A stretch of DNA of 64,000 bases from Vreelandella halophila (lineage in GTDB: Bacteria > Pseudomonadota > Gammaproteobacteria > Pseudomonadales > Oleiphilaceae). Both the position numbers and the translations under genes were made by a program. The DNA is taken from the NCBI RefSeq assembly GCF_009856365.1, contig NZ_WMEX01000001.1, positions 248,001 through 312,000 of the forward strand, written 5' to 3'. The notes beneath the pieces are model-generated. The model made no database searches. It was not told where the DNA came from and worked only from the letters and a program-made list of their open reading frames with translations. Positions 40,758-50,365 of the stretch are shown here, piece by piece. Positions within the stretch are counted from its first letter, which is position 1. Each line of letters opens with the position of its first letter.

Positions 40758-42551
40758 TCACGGCAGCAAACTCGAAGGCACAGCCACAGGAATCTCCAGT
40801 AACTGCTGCGCAAAGGCCTTCCCTTGGGGATCGATTCGCAGGCTGGCCACGCCGCCGCCTCCCAGGCTGTGTTTCAGCAGAAAATTCAGGGCGTTGATGC
40901 CGGGCATGTGCCAGCGCAGGACCTCGCCTTTTTCCGGGTCCAGTGTGTGTCCCATCCATTCGGCTACCCGCTTCTCAGTAAGCGCAGCCGCAATCCACGG
41001 CAGGTACTCCGGGCGGCGGGCGACGATGCCGATGTTGCAGTGGTCGCCCTTGTCGCCGCTGCGGCCCCAGGCGAGGTCGACCAGGCGGACGTCGGTGTCG
41101 GCGTTTCCTTCCGGGGCCGGTACGTCCACGGGTTCCGCGATTTGATCCCGTGAGAAGCCGCCTGTCTGTGGTACTGCCACCTCGGTCTTATCACCGTTGA
41201 GTTCCACTCTCACCGATACCTGCTCCTTGGGCACCAGACAGGAGTAAAGCCGGATCTTGGGCCAGACAGTGGGGCGGCCGCCGACGATGCCGGTCAGGCC
41301 CGGGGCCATGCCGGTGCCGGCCTGGGCGATTTCGCGGGAGAAGATGACCAGGGCTTTCTTGTCCGGGTGGGTGGCGCTGATCTTGATGACCACTTCGCGG
41401 GTGTCGCCGTGTCGGCCCTGGGGGCCGTAGGTGGTTTCGGTGCCGAGCAGTTCCACGCTGGTGTCGCTGTAGGGGGCGTAGCCCTGTTCCTGGATCAGGC
41501 GTTCGGACTTGCGCAGTATCGCGCTGGCAACCGCTTCGGCTTTGCTGGCGGCATCCATTCCGGCGAGCAGGAAGGTGACGGTGCACTTGTGGCCGTCGGG
41601 CCAGGTGCCGGCGACCTTGTAGGTGTGGGTCGGGGGCAGGCCGCGGGCGCCGCTGATGCGGACATGGTCAGGGCCGATTGTCTCGATGGTGACGTTGGTG
41701 AAGTCGCAGATGACGTCCGGCAGGTAGTAGGCACGCGGGTCGTCGATTTCGTAGACGAGTTGTTCCGCCGCGGTGCCGAAACTGACTTCGCCGCCGGTTT
41801 CCGGGGGCTTGGTCAGGGTGAAGCTGCCGTCCGGACCCACCTCGGCGATGGGGAAGCCCATGTTGTCGAAGCCCTCGGCGACGCGTTCCCAGTCGGTGAA
41901 GTTGCCGCCGGTGGCGTGGACGCCGCATTCGATGAGGTGGCCGGCGAGGCTGCCCTGGGCGAGACGGTCGTAATCGTCGAAGCTCCAGCCGAATTCGTGC
42001 ATCAGGGGCGCCAGGACGACGGCGCTGTCGGCGACGCGGCCGGTGATGACGATGTCCGCGCCCTGTTCCAGCGCCTGCACAATGCCCGGGGCACCGAGGT
42101 AGGCGTTGAGGCTGACCATCATGTCGGGCAGGGGGGCGCCGGTGTCGATTTCGGTAATGCCGGCCTTCGAGAGTTCGCTTTTCTGTGGCATCAGGTCGTC
42201 GCCCAGCACCAGCGCGATCTTCAGGTCCAGGCCCTGTTCATCCACCAGGGCCTGGAGGGCATCGCAGCAGGCGGTGGGGTTCACGCCACCAGCATTGCTG
42301 ATGACTTTAAGGCCCTGGTTGCTGACCTCCCCAAGAAGCGGCCCCATGACGGTATCGACAAAGTCCCGGGCATAGCCCTGGCTGGGGTCCTTCATTTTCT
42401 GGCCGGCCATGATGGACATGGTGATTTCGGCCAGGTAGTCGAAGACCAGGTAGTCCAGGTTGCCCTTTTCCACGAGCTGGCGCGCGGCGGTCTGGGTGTC
42501 GCCCCAGAAGGCGGCGGCGCAGCCGATGCGCAGTGACTGGGGGGCGCTCAT
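40758..42551 (-). CDS. atuA: Acyclic terpene utilisation protein AtuA (DUF1446)
   Basis: Start at ATG 42551 ([18 protein letters not shown]), with AGAGGACC upstream. The 597-residue protein consists of the DUF1446 domain ([72 protein letters not shown]) and a C-terminal AtuA-like domain ([17 protein letters not shown]). It is essential for growth on citronellol/geraniol in P. aeruginosa but has no known catalytic activity. It is the first gene of the minus-strand operon, divergent from atuR. Confidence 0.93.
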   Translation of the reverse strand: MSAPQSLRIGCAAAFWGDTQTAARQLVEKGNLDYLVFDYLAEITMSIMAGQKMKDPSQGYARDFVDTVMGPLLGEVSNQGLKVISNAGGVNPTACCDALQALVDEQGLDLKIALVLGDDLMPQKSELSKAGITEIDTGAPLPDMMVSLNAYLGAPGIVQALEQGADIVITGRVADSAVVLAPLMHEFGWSFDDYDRLAQGSLAGHLIECGVHATGGNFTDWERVAEGFDNMGFPIAEVGPDGSFTLTKPPETGGEVSFGTAAEQLVYEIDDPRAYYLPDVICDFTNVTIETIGPDHVRISGARGLPPTHTYKVAGTWPDGHKCTVTFLLAGMDAASKAEAVASAILRKSERLIQEQGYAPYSDTSVELLGTETTYGPQGRHGDTREVVIKISATHPDKKALVIFSREIAQAGTGMAPGLTGIVGGRPTVWPKIRLYSCLVPKEQVSVRVELNGDKTEVAVPQTGGFSRDQIAEPVDVPAPEGNADTDVRLVDLAWGRSGDKGDHCNIGIVARRPEYLPWIAAALTEKRVAEWMGHTLDPEKGEVLRWHMPGINALNFLLKHSLGGGGVASLRIDPQGKAFAQQLLEIPVAVPSSLLP

Positions 42552-42596
42552 GGTGGTGGTCCTCTGTGTGCTTGCCATTGGTTCGACTGAATATAC

Positions 42597-42620
42597 CTAG
42601 CAAGCGCTTGGTTTGTAAAC
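42597..42620. promoter_or_regulatory. Putative AtuR operator
   Basis: CAAGCGCTTG (42601-42610) is a perfect 10-bp palindrome with further partial symmetry outside, and GTTT-GT-AAAC follows at 42611-42620. It lies 50-69 bp before atuA and 44-63 bp before atuR. P. aeruginosa AtuR represses the operon by binding two 13-bp inverted repeats in this same spacer, and the palindrome is of the TetR type. Identity is inferred. Confidence 0.6.
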
Positions 42621-42663
42621 TGTGGTAGACTGTGTTCCTGCTAGAATCAGTCGCACTATCCAC

Positions 42664-43290
42664 ATGGAGACTTCTGCTTTGTCCCAGGAAATGGCCGCCC
42701 CGTCCGATCCCCCGAGCTTCACCGACCCGGAGTCCCCAAGAGGCCGCCTCCTCCGCCAGGCTGCCCACCTGTTCCGGGACAAGGGGTATGAACGCACCAC
42801 GGTGCGGGATCTGGCCTCCGCTGTCGGTATCCAGTCCGGGAGCATCTTTCATCATTTCCGTACCAAGGAGGAGATCCTGAAGGCGGTCATGAGGGAGGCG
42901 ATTCTGGTCAACACGGGTCGGATGCGTTCACGGCTTGAGGCGGTAGCCGATACGGGCGAGGCGGTGCGGACGCTGGTGCAGTGTGAGCTGGAGTCGATCA
43001 ATGGCGAGACGGGCGAGGCCATGGCGGTGCTGGTGTATGAGTGGCGGAGCCTGTCCGAAGCCAGTCAGGCGGAGATCCTGGAACTCCGGGAGGTCTACGA
43101 GGGCATCTGGCTGGACACGCTGACCCGAGCCAAAAGCGATGGGCTGATCGAGGCGGAGCCGTTCATACTGCGCCGGTTCCTCACTGGCGCACTCAGCTGG
43201 ACCATTACCTGGTACCGGCCCGAGGGGGATATGACCATTGAGAATCTGGCGGATCATGTGATGAGCATGCTGAAAATCCCTCCTGCCTGA
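42664..43290 (+). CDS. atuR: TetR-family repressor AtuR
   Basis: A 208-residue TetR protein from ATG 42664; GTG 42622 and ATG 42691 are other possible starts, and none has a good ribosome site. The helix-turn-helix is clear: GRLLRQAAHLFRDKGYERTT, VRDLASAVGIQSGSIFHHF (about residues 26-66). The C-terminal domain (75-205) would bind the inducer, probably a terpenoid acyl-CoA. It is divergent from atuA across the CAAGCGCTTG operator, the same arrangement as in P. aeruginosa. The 253-bp gap after it holds only short imperfect hairpins such as GCCGT/ACGGC near 43421. Confidence 0.85.
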   Translation: METSALSQEMAAPSDPPSFTDPESPRGRLLRQAAHLFRDKGYERTTVRDLASAVGIQSGSIFHHFRTKEEILKAVMREAILVNTGRMRSRLEAVADTGEAVRTLVQCELESINGETGEAMAVLVYEWRSLSEASQAEILELREVYEGIWLDTLTRAKSDGLIEAEPFILRRFLTGALSWTITWYRPEGDMTIENLADHVMSMLKIPPA

Positions 43291-43543
43291 AGCCTCTTTT
43301 CCCAAAATTCTGCGCTGTCCGTAGCCTTGTGGACCCAGGCCAGACCGTTGTTACCGGTGGTTACTCGCTGTAACGACATCACAGGCCTGCCATTTCGGCC
43401 GTTGCATCCTCCCCGAGACTGCCGTTTCATGACGGCCTTGACGATCATCAAGCTTTAACCCGCGCTGTGGCGGGCGCTTGAGTGGATTGTCCAACAAGTC
43501 GGTGCCCGCTTCCGGGCTGCTGCGTAACAGATGGAGAGTGATC

Positions 43544-44590
43544 ATGCCGAACAAAACCAATAACGGCATCTCCCTGGCTCGTATCACTGGTGTGCTTGTC
43601 GCTCTGGTAATGCTGGCCGGGTGTTCCGTTAACCCCCTCCACAAGATAACCGGTGACGTGATGACCGGTTATGCCGAAGCCGAGAACACGCCCTACGTGC
43701 TGGCCATGACCGACGTTGGCAAAGCCTGTGCGCTCGGCGAGTCGGTAGACCCGCTTCTCTACTCCTTTTCCCGGGTAACCATGGAGCCGGCCAAGACCGG
43801 TACCCTGCTGTCTGTTCTGGCGGGCATCTGCATGGAGCAGGACGCACAGGAAGAAGAGCTGCGTTACCTGCGGGCCGACTATGAGGGCAACCTGAACGAG
43901 CTGCGTGACGCCCGCGAAGCGATGCAGCGCAAGTACGGTATTACGGCGGAGCGCCGCGAGCGTGCTTTCAAGCGGATGCTGACGGGGTTCAGTTACGAGC
44001 CCAAGCCGGATGCTGAATGCCCGAACCTCTATACCGACCAGGACGAAATCACCTTCCTGCTCGGCCTCGTCTCCGGCGCCCAGGCGGTCCTGAACGACGG
44101 CAAGGCGGGCGGTCGTGCCGATGTGTCCCGCCGTCTGGCCGCTCAGGTTGAGCGTTCCACCTACTGCGTCGACAACGAGAAGTGGGCCGGTATTCCGGAA
44201 GGCCTGAGGGCGACGATCTGGGTACTGCTCCCGGATTTGAAGCCGGACGAGGTCAGTGCCAGTGCCTGGGAAGTTCTTGAGCGCAACCGCAAGCTCGGTG
44301 TCGAGAAAGGGCTCCGGATTCCTGCTGCGTTTGAGCTTCAGATTGCCGAGAACGTCGGTCGGGATAAGACCATTGCCGAAACATTGGCCTATCTTGATGA
44401 AACCTCCGAGGACTTCGAAGTTTGGGAGCGGTATCAGCTGACGGACCGTGTGGCCATGCAGATTGCATGGGCGGTGTCCGATCGCCTCTGGACCCGGGAA
44501 CACGGCTATCGCACCCCGGTCAATCGTTTCGGGGAAACCGGTAACGAACCGGACGAGGGCAGCAACATTGATACCGAGGGCCTGCTCTGA
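43544..44590 (+). CDS. Helical lipoprotein of a TRAP-like transport operon (possibly TatT-like)
   Basis: Start at ATG 43544 (MPNKTNNGISLAR) with GGAGAG upstream. The 348-residue protein has lipobox LAGC (C27) and a mostly helical mature part: a coiled segment EEELRYLRADYEGNLNELRD (about 103-122), DEITFLLGLVSGAQAVLNDG (about 165-185), and cysteines at KACALG, GICMEQ, AECPNL and TYCVDN. It leads an operon with a solute-binding protein and a fused permease. An all-helical lipoprotein next to TRAP genes recalls TatT (Tp0956), but the similarity is a guess from layout. It lies in the outer or inner membrane, facing the periplasm. Confidence 0.75.
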   Translation: MPNKTNNGISLARITGVLVALVMLAGCSVNPLHKITGDVMTGYAEAENTPYVLAMTDVGKACALGESVDPLLYSFSRVTMEPAKTGTLLSVLAGICMEQDAQEEELRYLRADYEGNLNELRDAREAMQRKYGITAERRERAFKRMLTGFSYEPKPDAECPNLYTDQDEITFLLGLVSGAQAVLNDGKAGGRADVSRRLAAQVERSTYCVDNEKWAGIPEGLRATIWVLLPDLKPDEVSASAWEVLERNRKLGVEKGLRIPAAFELQIAENVGRDKTIAETLAYLDETSEDFEVWERYQLTDRVAMQIAWAVSDRLWTREHGYRTPVNRFGETGNEPDEGSNIDTEGLL

Positions 44591-44641
44591 GCAGGCCCGC
44601 AGTGGGACTCAACTGACAACAACATCCAACAGGAGATATCC

Positions 44642-45670
44642 ATGCGACTCCGCAGTCTGACGGCAGCCGTCTGTCTTGGCCTGGCACCTTTCGCGCAGGC
44701 CCAGGAAAAAGAAATCAACATGTGCGTGTTCGACCTGATCGGTTCCAGTGGCGACCAGTACGCGCTGATCGAGGACTATGCGCTGGATATGCGCGAGAAA
44801 GGCATCAAGTTCAATCTGGAGCCGTACACCGACGAGGGTGTGGCCATGTCCTCCTTCTCTGCGGGTGATTGCGATGCGCTGGCGGCCACCGATATCCGGA
44901 TCCGGCGCTACAACGAGTTCACAGGCACCCTGAGTGCCGTGGGCGCGATTCCCTCCTATAAGCACCTGGAGACGGTGCTTGCCGCTATCAACAAGCCCTC
45001 GGCCAGTCAGTACATGAAAGAGGGGGACTACGAGATCGCGGGGATTTTCCCGCTGGGGGCCGCCTACCTGTTCGTAACGGACCGGGACATGGACACGGTC
45101 GAGGATCTTGCAGGCAAGCGCCTCGCGACCCTCAATCATCACCCGGATGCGGTCCACATGGTGAACTATGTGAATGCGAGCGTGGAGCCGTCGTCGATCA
45201 CCGACTTTGGGGGCAAGTTCAACAACCGCTCCGTGGACGCGGCTTACGCGCCAGGCTGGGCTTATGAAGCACTGGAGCTCTATCGGGGGATCGGAGACAC
45301 CGGCGGCGTGATTGATTACCCGCTGGGCCAGCTGACCATGCAGATCGTGGTGCGTGATGACGCGCTGACGGACGAGGAGGCCCAGACCTCGCGTGAGGTG
45401 GCGTTTGATCACTTCAACACCGCGCTTAAGTCCGTCAAGGAATATGAAAAGGACATCCCGGACGATACCTGGGTGGAGATTCCGGATGCCGACATCGCGG
45501 ACTATCAGGAAATGTTCCGGCAGAACCGCATCGAGCTGCGTGACGGCGTGGACGGGGACGGTAATGAGGTGCCGGAGGTGTATCACGGCGAGATGCTGAC
45601 GCTGCTGCGCAAGGTGCGTTGCCGGATCAATCCGGGTGCCTCCGAGTGCACAGCACCGGACCGTGAGTAA
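44642..45670 (+). CDS. Putative solute-binding protein (DUF6091 type)
   Basis: A 342-residue exported protein with a short signal peptide (1-20, FAQAQE) and a good site, AGGAGATATCC, before the ATG. It has the two-lobed layout of TRAP/TAXI-type binding proteins: ICVFDL-like NMCVFDLIGSSGDQYAL, CDALAATDIRIRRYNEF, AAYLFVTDRDMDTVEDLAGK and GKFNNRSVDAAYAPGWAYEA. Cysteines are present near 28, 79, 331 and 338. It appears to match the family listed as putative solute-binding protein DUF6091. It lies between a lipoprotein and a TRAP permease; the substrate is unknown. Confidence 0.75.
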   Translation: MRLRSLTAAVCLGLAPFAQAQEKEINMCVFDLIGSSGDQYALIEDYALDMREKGIKFNLEPYTDEGVAMSSFSAGDCDALAATDIRIRRYNEFTGTLSAVGAIPSYKHLETVLAAINKPSASQYMKEGDYEIAGIFPLGAAYLFVTDRDMDTVEDLAGKRLATLNHHPDAVHMVNYVNASVEPSSITDFGGKFNNRSVDAAYAPGWAYEALELYRGIGDTGGVIDYPLGQLTMQIVVRDDALTDEEAQTSREVAFDHFNTALKSVKEYEKDIPDDTWVEIPDADIADYQEMFRQNRIELRDGVDGDGNEVPEVYHGEMLTLLRKVRCRINPGASECTAPDRE

Positions 45671-45708
45671 CACCACTCATTCCTGATTCCTGACGTATTG
45701 AGGTAGTC

Positions 45709-47754
45709 ATGTCGGAACCGTCCTCCTCCTGGGGTAGCGCCCGCGCCCCCAGCCATGCGCGCCGTCTGCACGGCGCGATCGTTCTCCTGCTGCTGGTCGC
45801 CCTGCTCCTGATGGGGCTCGGCAGCAATATGCATGCCCGCATGCTGTCCATGGGCGAGCAGATATGGCCGGGGTATTACTCGCTGGATCCGGGGGCCGAG
45901 GCCCCCAGCTGCGAGACGGATGTCGACATTGATAAGCGGGTTCAGGAAGAGCTGTCGGCGAAGGAGGACGACCCCTTCGGTCTGGGTGGTGGTGGCCCCA
46001 GCGAGGAGCAGCTGCGGCGTTCGATCAAGGGCAACGTTGAGCGCTGCGAGGAGCAGCACGAACAGTACGAGGCCATGCAGGAGCGTATTACGCCCGTTCT
46101 GGTGGCCTACAAAACAGTTGAGCGGGGCATGTCCGCATGGTTGACGGATAATCGGTCCCTCTCCACCTACCTGTTCATCATGCTGCTTGGTTTCGGCGCG
46201 GCTACCGCAGCGTTCGCGAACCATCACATCAGTATCCGCCCCCCGATCAGCCGGGTGGACTGGGTGCTGGCGGAAGCCGGCCAGCTGGTGGTCAACCTGC
46301 TGATGGTCTACTCCCTTTACAACTACTTCGGCGATCTTGTCGATACGCCGGACACCGGAAGCCTCCAGATGCTCCAGAAGGCCTGGATGACGATGTTCAG
46401 CGTCCTGGCGGCGATCAACCTGGTGCGTCTGTTCAGCATGCCGGCGGATCTGCCCCGGGGTAAGCTGGCCATCTCATCGCCTCTGGCCATTCCGCTCTAC
46501 TGCTGGATGGGGGTCATGGGCTACCTGTACTTCTCCAGCGGTGGTGAGTGGGATACGGCCGGTCTTGGTGTTTACCTGAACCAGCTGACCAAGCACGCGT
46601 CGCTGTTCGTGAACATTGGTCTCTATGTGTTTGTGGGCATGATGCTCAAACAGACCAATATCCCGGACCGGCTCCTCGCCATTGTTCAGCCCTGGCAGCT
46701 GCCGCCGGCGACGCTGGCCTCACTCGTGATCTTCGCCACGGCCTTCCCGACCGCGTTCACCGGTGCCTCCGGCATCTTCATCCTTGCGGTGGGCGGCACC
46801 GTCTATGATGAACTGCGGCGGGCCGGGGCCGGGCGTCAGCTGTCTCTGGCTACGACGGCCATGTCCGGCAGCCTGGGCGTGGTCCTCAATCCCTGCCTGT
46901 TGATCGTGGTGGTCGCGGCGCTGAACAAGGAAGTCACAACGAGCGAACTCTTTGGCTGGGGCTTCTGGGTGTTCATCCTCTCCGCCACCATCTTCACCCT
47001 GATGGTGACCCGGAGCGAGAAAGAATGGAGGCCCAGGGTCGAGAACCCACGGCTTGCCATGAAGCAGTCGCTGCGGGCGCTCAAACCGCTGATTCCGGAC
47101 GTGATCCTGATTGCGGTGATGGTGTTCCTGTTCTGGTTCCTGCTGGGAATGAAGTTCAACGAGTTCACCGCGCCCATGATGCTGCCGATCATCATGATCG
47201 CCCTGGTGGCGCTTGATTACGATGGCGGGGGCAGCCGCATCGCGGGCACCACCCGTCGGATCGCGCTCGGTGCCGGTGAGTCCGCCGTGCATGTGGGCGC
47301 GCTGCTCACGCTCATTGGTCTGTCCATGACTGTTGGTGGTGTGCTGGAGCGCTCCCATGTGATCGCCGGCCTCTTCCCGGCGGAAGCCGAGTCGGTCCTG
47401 CTGGTGGTGCTGGCGCTCATGGTGATGCTGACCATCATCGGCATGTTCATGGACCCGTTCGCGGCCGTGGTGCTGGTTTCCGCCACCATTGCGCAGCCAG
47501 CCATTGGTCTGGGTGTCGACGCGCTGCATTTCTGGGTCATGACCATTGTGGCCTTCGAGCTGGGGTACCTGACGCCACCGGTTGCACTTAACCACCTCCT
47601 TACCCGACAGGTGGTGGGCGTTAAGGAGGCGCTGGTCCCGGAACCCGAGGCGCCCAACCTTTACCGGCGTTTCCAGCGCCTGATCCTGCCACTGATGGTG
47701 ATGGGCACGACGCTGCTGCTGGTTGGCCTGGTGCCTCTTCTGTTCTACGGTTGA
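45709..47754 (+). CDS. Fused TRAP-type permease with large extracytoplasmic insert
   Basis: A 681-residue membrane protein. The N part (1-280) is not a normal DctQ: helix 1 (about 22-42) is followed by a 110-residue hydrophilic insert rich in Glu/Gln with two cysteines (SCETD, ERCEEQ), then helices from 152. The C part (about 285-681) is DctM-like: FATAFPTAFTGASGIFILAV, TAMSGSLGVVLNPCLLIVVV, GMFMDPFAAVVLVSATI and ELGYLTPPVALNHLL. Transport would use the binding protein just upstream (38 bp). A strong terminator follows. Confidence 0.85.
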   Translation: MSEPSSSWGSARAPSHARRLHGAIVLLLLVALLLMGLGSNMHARMLSMGEQIWPGYYSLDPGAEAPSCETDVDIDKRVQEELSAKEDDPFGLGGGGPSEEQLRRSIKGNVERCEEQHEQYEAMQERITPVLVAYKTVERGMSAWLTDNRSLSTYLFIMLLGFGAATAAFANHHISIRPPISRVDWVLAEAGQLVVNLLMVYSLYNYFGDLVDTPDTGSLQMLQKAWMTMFSVLAAINLVRLFSMPADLPRGKLAISSPLAIPLYCWMGVMGYLYFSSGGEWDTAGLGVYLNQLTKHASLFVNIGLYVFVGMMLKQTNIPDRLLAIVQPWQLPPATLASLVIFATAFPTAFTGASGIFILAVGGTVYDELRRAGAGRQLSLATTAMSGSLGVVLNPCLLIVVVAALNKEVTTSELFGWGFWVFILSATIFTLMVTRSEKEWRPRVENPRLAMKQSLRALKPLIPDVILIAVMVFLFWFLLGMKFNEFTAPMMLPIIMIALVALDYDGGGSRIAGTTRRIALGAGESAVHVGALLTLIGLSMTVGGVLERSHVIAGLFPAEAESVLLVVLALMVMLTIIGMFMDPFAAVVLVSATIAQPAIGLGVDALHFWVMTIVAFELGYLTPPVALNHLLTRQVVGVKEALVPEPEAPNLYRRFQRLILPLMVMGTTLLLVGLVPLLFYG

Positions 47755-47772
47755 AACTGTGAAAGCTTGTAC

Positions 47773-47799
47773 AAAAGCGGCCCTTCGGGGCCGCTTTTT
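47773..47799 (+). terminator. Intrinsic terminator of the TRAP-like operon
   Basis: AAAAGCGGCCC (47773-47783) and GGGCCGCTTTT (47788-47798) pair perfectly around a stable TTCG loop and end in a T-run, 19 bp after the permease stop. Confidence 0.9.
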
Positions 47800-47857
47800 C
47801 GTAGGTATTCATGGATGATGGAGATGACCTGCAACCGGGAATAGTGAGGACCGATCC

Positions 47858-50347
47858 GTGTACCCCAGGTGGCTGACCCAACTGATCGTGAGCGGAGCGT
47901 CAACGCTTCTGCTGGCCGCCTGTGGTGGCGATGGTGGGGGGGCAAATGGTCCGGGAGTGATCCGGGGCACAATTGAGATCGCGTCCGGGACCCGCACCGA
48001 TGCGGATACGGCGCTGGACCTGACGGTGCAGGGGTTGGACAGCTCCCGGGACGTGCCGCTGAACGGTGTTCAGAATTCGGGGTCTCCCTATCCCGGTAAT
48101 GTGACGGTAGGCGGCTACGTCAGTTCGGGAGCAGGCAGCTACGGGAATGGCTTCAGCTACCCTGCGGATGACACCGATCAACTGCGCCTCAGCCTTGTGA
48201 ACGGGCAGCGTGTGACCGTCAACATTTTCCCCGCGCCCTACAATCCATCCGGTGCCACACTGGCACCTCCCTCGACACAGCTCAGGCTGGAGCCGGTTGC
48301 AGGTGGGGTAGACAGCGAGTCAGCGGATAATCAGGAAACCACCAAGTCGGTCCAGGCGCAGCAGGGTGGGGAGCATGACCTGATCCTGACGGCAAGCGGT
48401 GGCGGCCCGGCGCGTTACGTGGTCCGGGTCACGTCGCTCAGCCAGGGTGAGACGCTTGGGGTGGCCGGTTCGGATATCCTGCCTGGGGAAGCGATTGTGA
48501 CCATGGAGCCCGGGAGCGGCAGCGGTCAGATGCGGACCCAGGCCGGTACTGCGGTTGCGTCGGCAGGGCAGCAGCGGGCTCTCGGCGGAGGCCAGCATCA
48601 TGTGCGCATGCCGCGTGAGCGTGAAGCTCTCATGCCGGCGGATGCCACCCGTAGTGAGACGGTGGTTCGCACCCTGGAATGGATCCGGGAGCTGGAAGAA
48701 ACACCCGGGGTGGCATCGGCCACGCCCAACCATCGGGTCAAGGCTCTATCGCCAACCACCCAGACCGGTTATCCGAAACAGAGGTGGCATTACGATCTCA
48801 TCAATCTGGATAAAAATGCATGGGACAGGCGTGATGGCTCCGGGGTGCGGGCGGCTGTGCTCGATACCGGTGTGAGTCGTCGCGATGAGGACTGGCACCC
48901 GGAGCTGGCGCCCAATATCAATTGCGCGCAACAGGGCTGTTATGACGCGGTTGATGATGACTACAGGCCCCTGGACGAGAGCGACAGCGATCACGGCACG
49001 CATGTGACGGGTACGCTTGGTGCTGATGCAAGTGGTACCAACGGGAAGGTGACCGGCGTTGCCCATGCCGTGGATCTGGTGCCGGTGCGCGTGCTTGGCA
49101 GTGATGAGGGCAGTGTCGCCGATGTCATTGAGGGGATCCGTTGGGTCCTCAACGAGGGCGGTCAGCCGCGGGCGGACCTCATCAACCTCAGCCTCGGCAG
49201 TCAGACGAATAATCCGAGCCTGGCGGACGCCATTGCCGACGCAGAAGATGCGGGCGTGATCGTTGTGGGCGCCTCGGGAAATGCCGGGGACGACCGACCC
49301 TTTTTCCCGGCTTCCTACCCAACGGTCCTGGCGGTTGGAAGCGTGGATTGCACGGGGGAGCGCTCCGAGTTTTCCAACTTCGGGGTGTGGCTGGATCTGG
49401 TTGCGCCGGGCGGAGGCGTGACGAATGGCTGTGGTGGTGATGGTAAGGGAGCCGTGTTCAGCACTGTTCCCGGAGGCGTTGGGTATCTCCAGGGCACCTC
49501 CATGGCCGCACCCCATGTCAGTGGTGTGATGGCCATGCTGAGGCAGGGGGACGATGAGCTCTCACCGGCAGTGGCGCGGGCCCTGGTTCGCGAAGGCCAG
49601 ATAACCAAGGCCACCGGGACCGATGCGTTTGATATAGAGACCGGTAGCGGTGTGATCGATGCCTCGGCAGCAGCATCCAGTGACTGGTCGGGCTATGCGG
49701 CCCTGGAGCCCCAGCGTGAAGCGTTCCAGTTTGATGACGACAACACTGAAGCGGAACTGCGATTGCGTGAAATCGGTAATACGGGGGTGGCATTCAGTAA
49801 ACCGGACGTTGCCAGCACCGAGAACTGGCTGAGTGTGGTGCGTCTGGGTGAACGCCGCTTCCGGGTTGAGCTGAATACCGACAACATGAATACCGGCACC
49901 CTATACCGTGACACGTTGGAGGTGACCTATTCGGCCAATGGCGAGGACCGGGCATTCAGTCTCCCGGTCACCGCCACGCTCGAGAGCGGGGAGGAGAACC
50001 GGAATGCCGGCGCTCATTTTGTCCAGTTGATACCGGTTGATGACAGCAACGACAGAGTGGAAGTCGTACAGAAGCTTGTGGAAGCGAACGAGGGGCGGTA
50101 TCAGTTCGAGTTCAACACTTCCGACATCGAGCCCGGGCGCTATCATTTGATTGCCGGGACGGATATGGACAATGACGGCGCCTTCTGCGGCCCGGGTGAA
50201 GCTTGCGCGGAATACCTGTCAGAGGGGCGGCTGCGAGAGGTTGAGGTGACCCGGACCATGAACCTGAGCGTGACACTGGAAACTGCCTTCACCCGCCCGG
50301 TTGATACCCAGGCGGATCCCGGCTACCGTCGAATCAATAATCAGTGA
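47858..50347 (+). CDS. S8-family serine peptidase (subtilase) lipoprotein
   Basis: Start is GTG 47858, supported by GAGGACC upstream and by the lipobox LAAC (C22) that follows. The 829-residue protein has a Gly/Ser-rich linker and beta domain (23-210), an inhibitor-like propeptide (about 205-310, ending TPNHRVKALSPT), then the catalytic domain with D336 in AAVLDTGVSR, H379 in DHGTHVTGT and S548 in GTSMAAPHVSG. C-terminal Ig-like domains (about 610-820) include a PrcB-type pre-domain segment. It is surface or periplasm anchored. A PrcB_C-like lipoprotein gene lies 18 bp downstream. Confidence 0.9.
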   Translation: MYPRWLTQLIVSGASTLLLAACGGDGGGANGPGVIRGTIEIASGTRTDADTALDLTVQGLDSSRDVPLNGVQNSGSPYPGNVTVGGYVSSGAGSYGNGFSYPADDTDQLRLSLVNGQRVTVNIFPAPYNPSGATLAPPSTQLRLEPVAGGVDSESADNQETTKSVQAQQGGEHDLILTASGGGPARYVVRVTSLSQGETLGVAGSDILPGEAIVTMEPGSGSGQMRTQAGTAVASAGQQRALGGGQHHVRMPREREALMPADATRSETVVRTLEWIRELEETPGVASATPNHRVKALSPTTQTGYPKQRWHYDLINLDKNAWDRRDGSGVRAAVLDTGVSRRDEDWHPELAPNINCAQQGCYDAVDDDYRPLDESDSDHGTHVTGTLGADASGTNGKVTGVAHAVDLVPVRVLGSDEGSVADVIEGIRWVLNEGGQPRADLINLSLGSQTNNPSLADAIADAEDAGVIVVGASGNAGDDRPFFPASYPTVLAVGSVDCTGERSEFSNFGVWLDLVAPGGGVTNGCGGDGKGAVFSTVPGGVGYLQGTSMAAPHVSGVMAMLRQGDDELSPAVARALVREGQITKATGTDAFDIETGSGVIDASAAASSDWSGYAALEPQREAFQFDDDNTEAELRLREIGNTGVAFSKPDVASTENWLSVVRLGERRFRVELNTDNMNTGTLYRDTLEVTYSANGEDRAFSLPVTATLESGEENRNAGAHFVQLIPVDDSNDRVEVVQKLVEANEGRYQFEFNTSDIEPGRYHLIAGTDMDNDGAFCGPGEACAEYLSEGRLREVEVTRTMNLSVTLETAFTRPVDTQADPGYRRINNQ

Positions 50348-50365
50348 GTTGCCGGTAAGGGGATT

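Noticed and set aside
41367-42536. Long plus-strand open frame (389 codons) opposite atuA
   Set aside because: High-GC shadow of a strong DUF1446 gene; no ribosome site and the Gly/Val/Ala-rich translation resembles no family. Similar long antisense frames at 18672-20108 and 46720-47595 were rejected for the same reason.
30819-42551. Possibility that the carboxylase cluster is the leucine-degradation liu operon
   Set aside because: An AtuA (DUF1446) protein, two SDR genes, a very-long-chain ligase and the A-to-H gene order fit atu; HMG-CoA lyase and isovaleryl-CoA-specific genes are missing.
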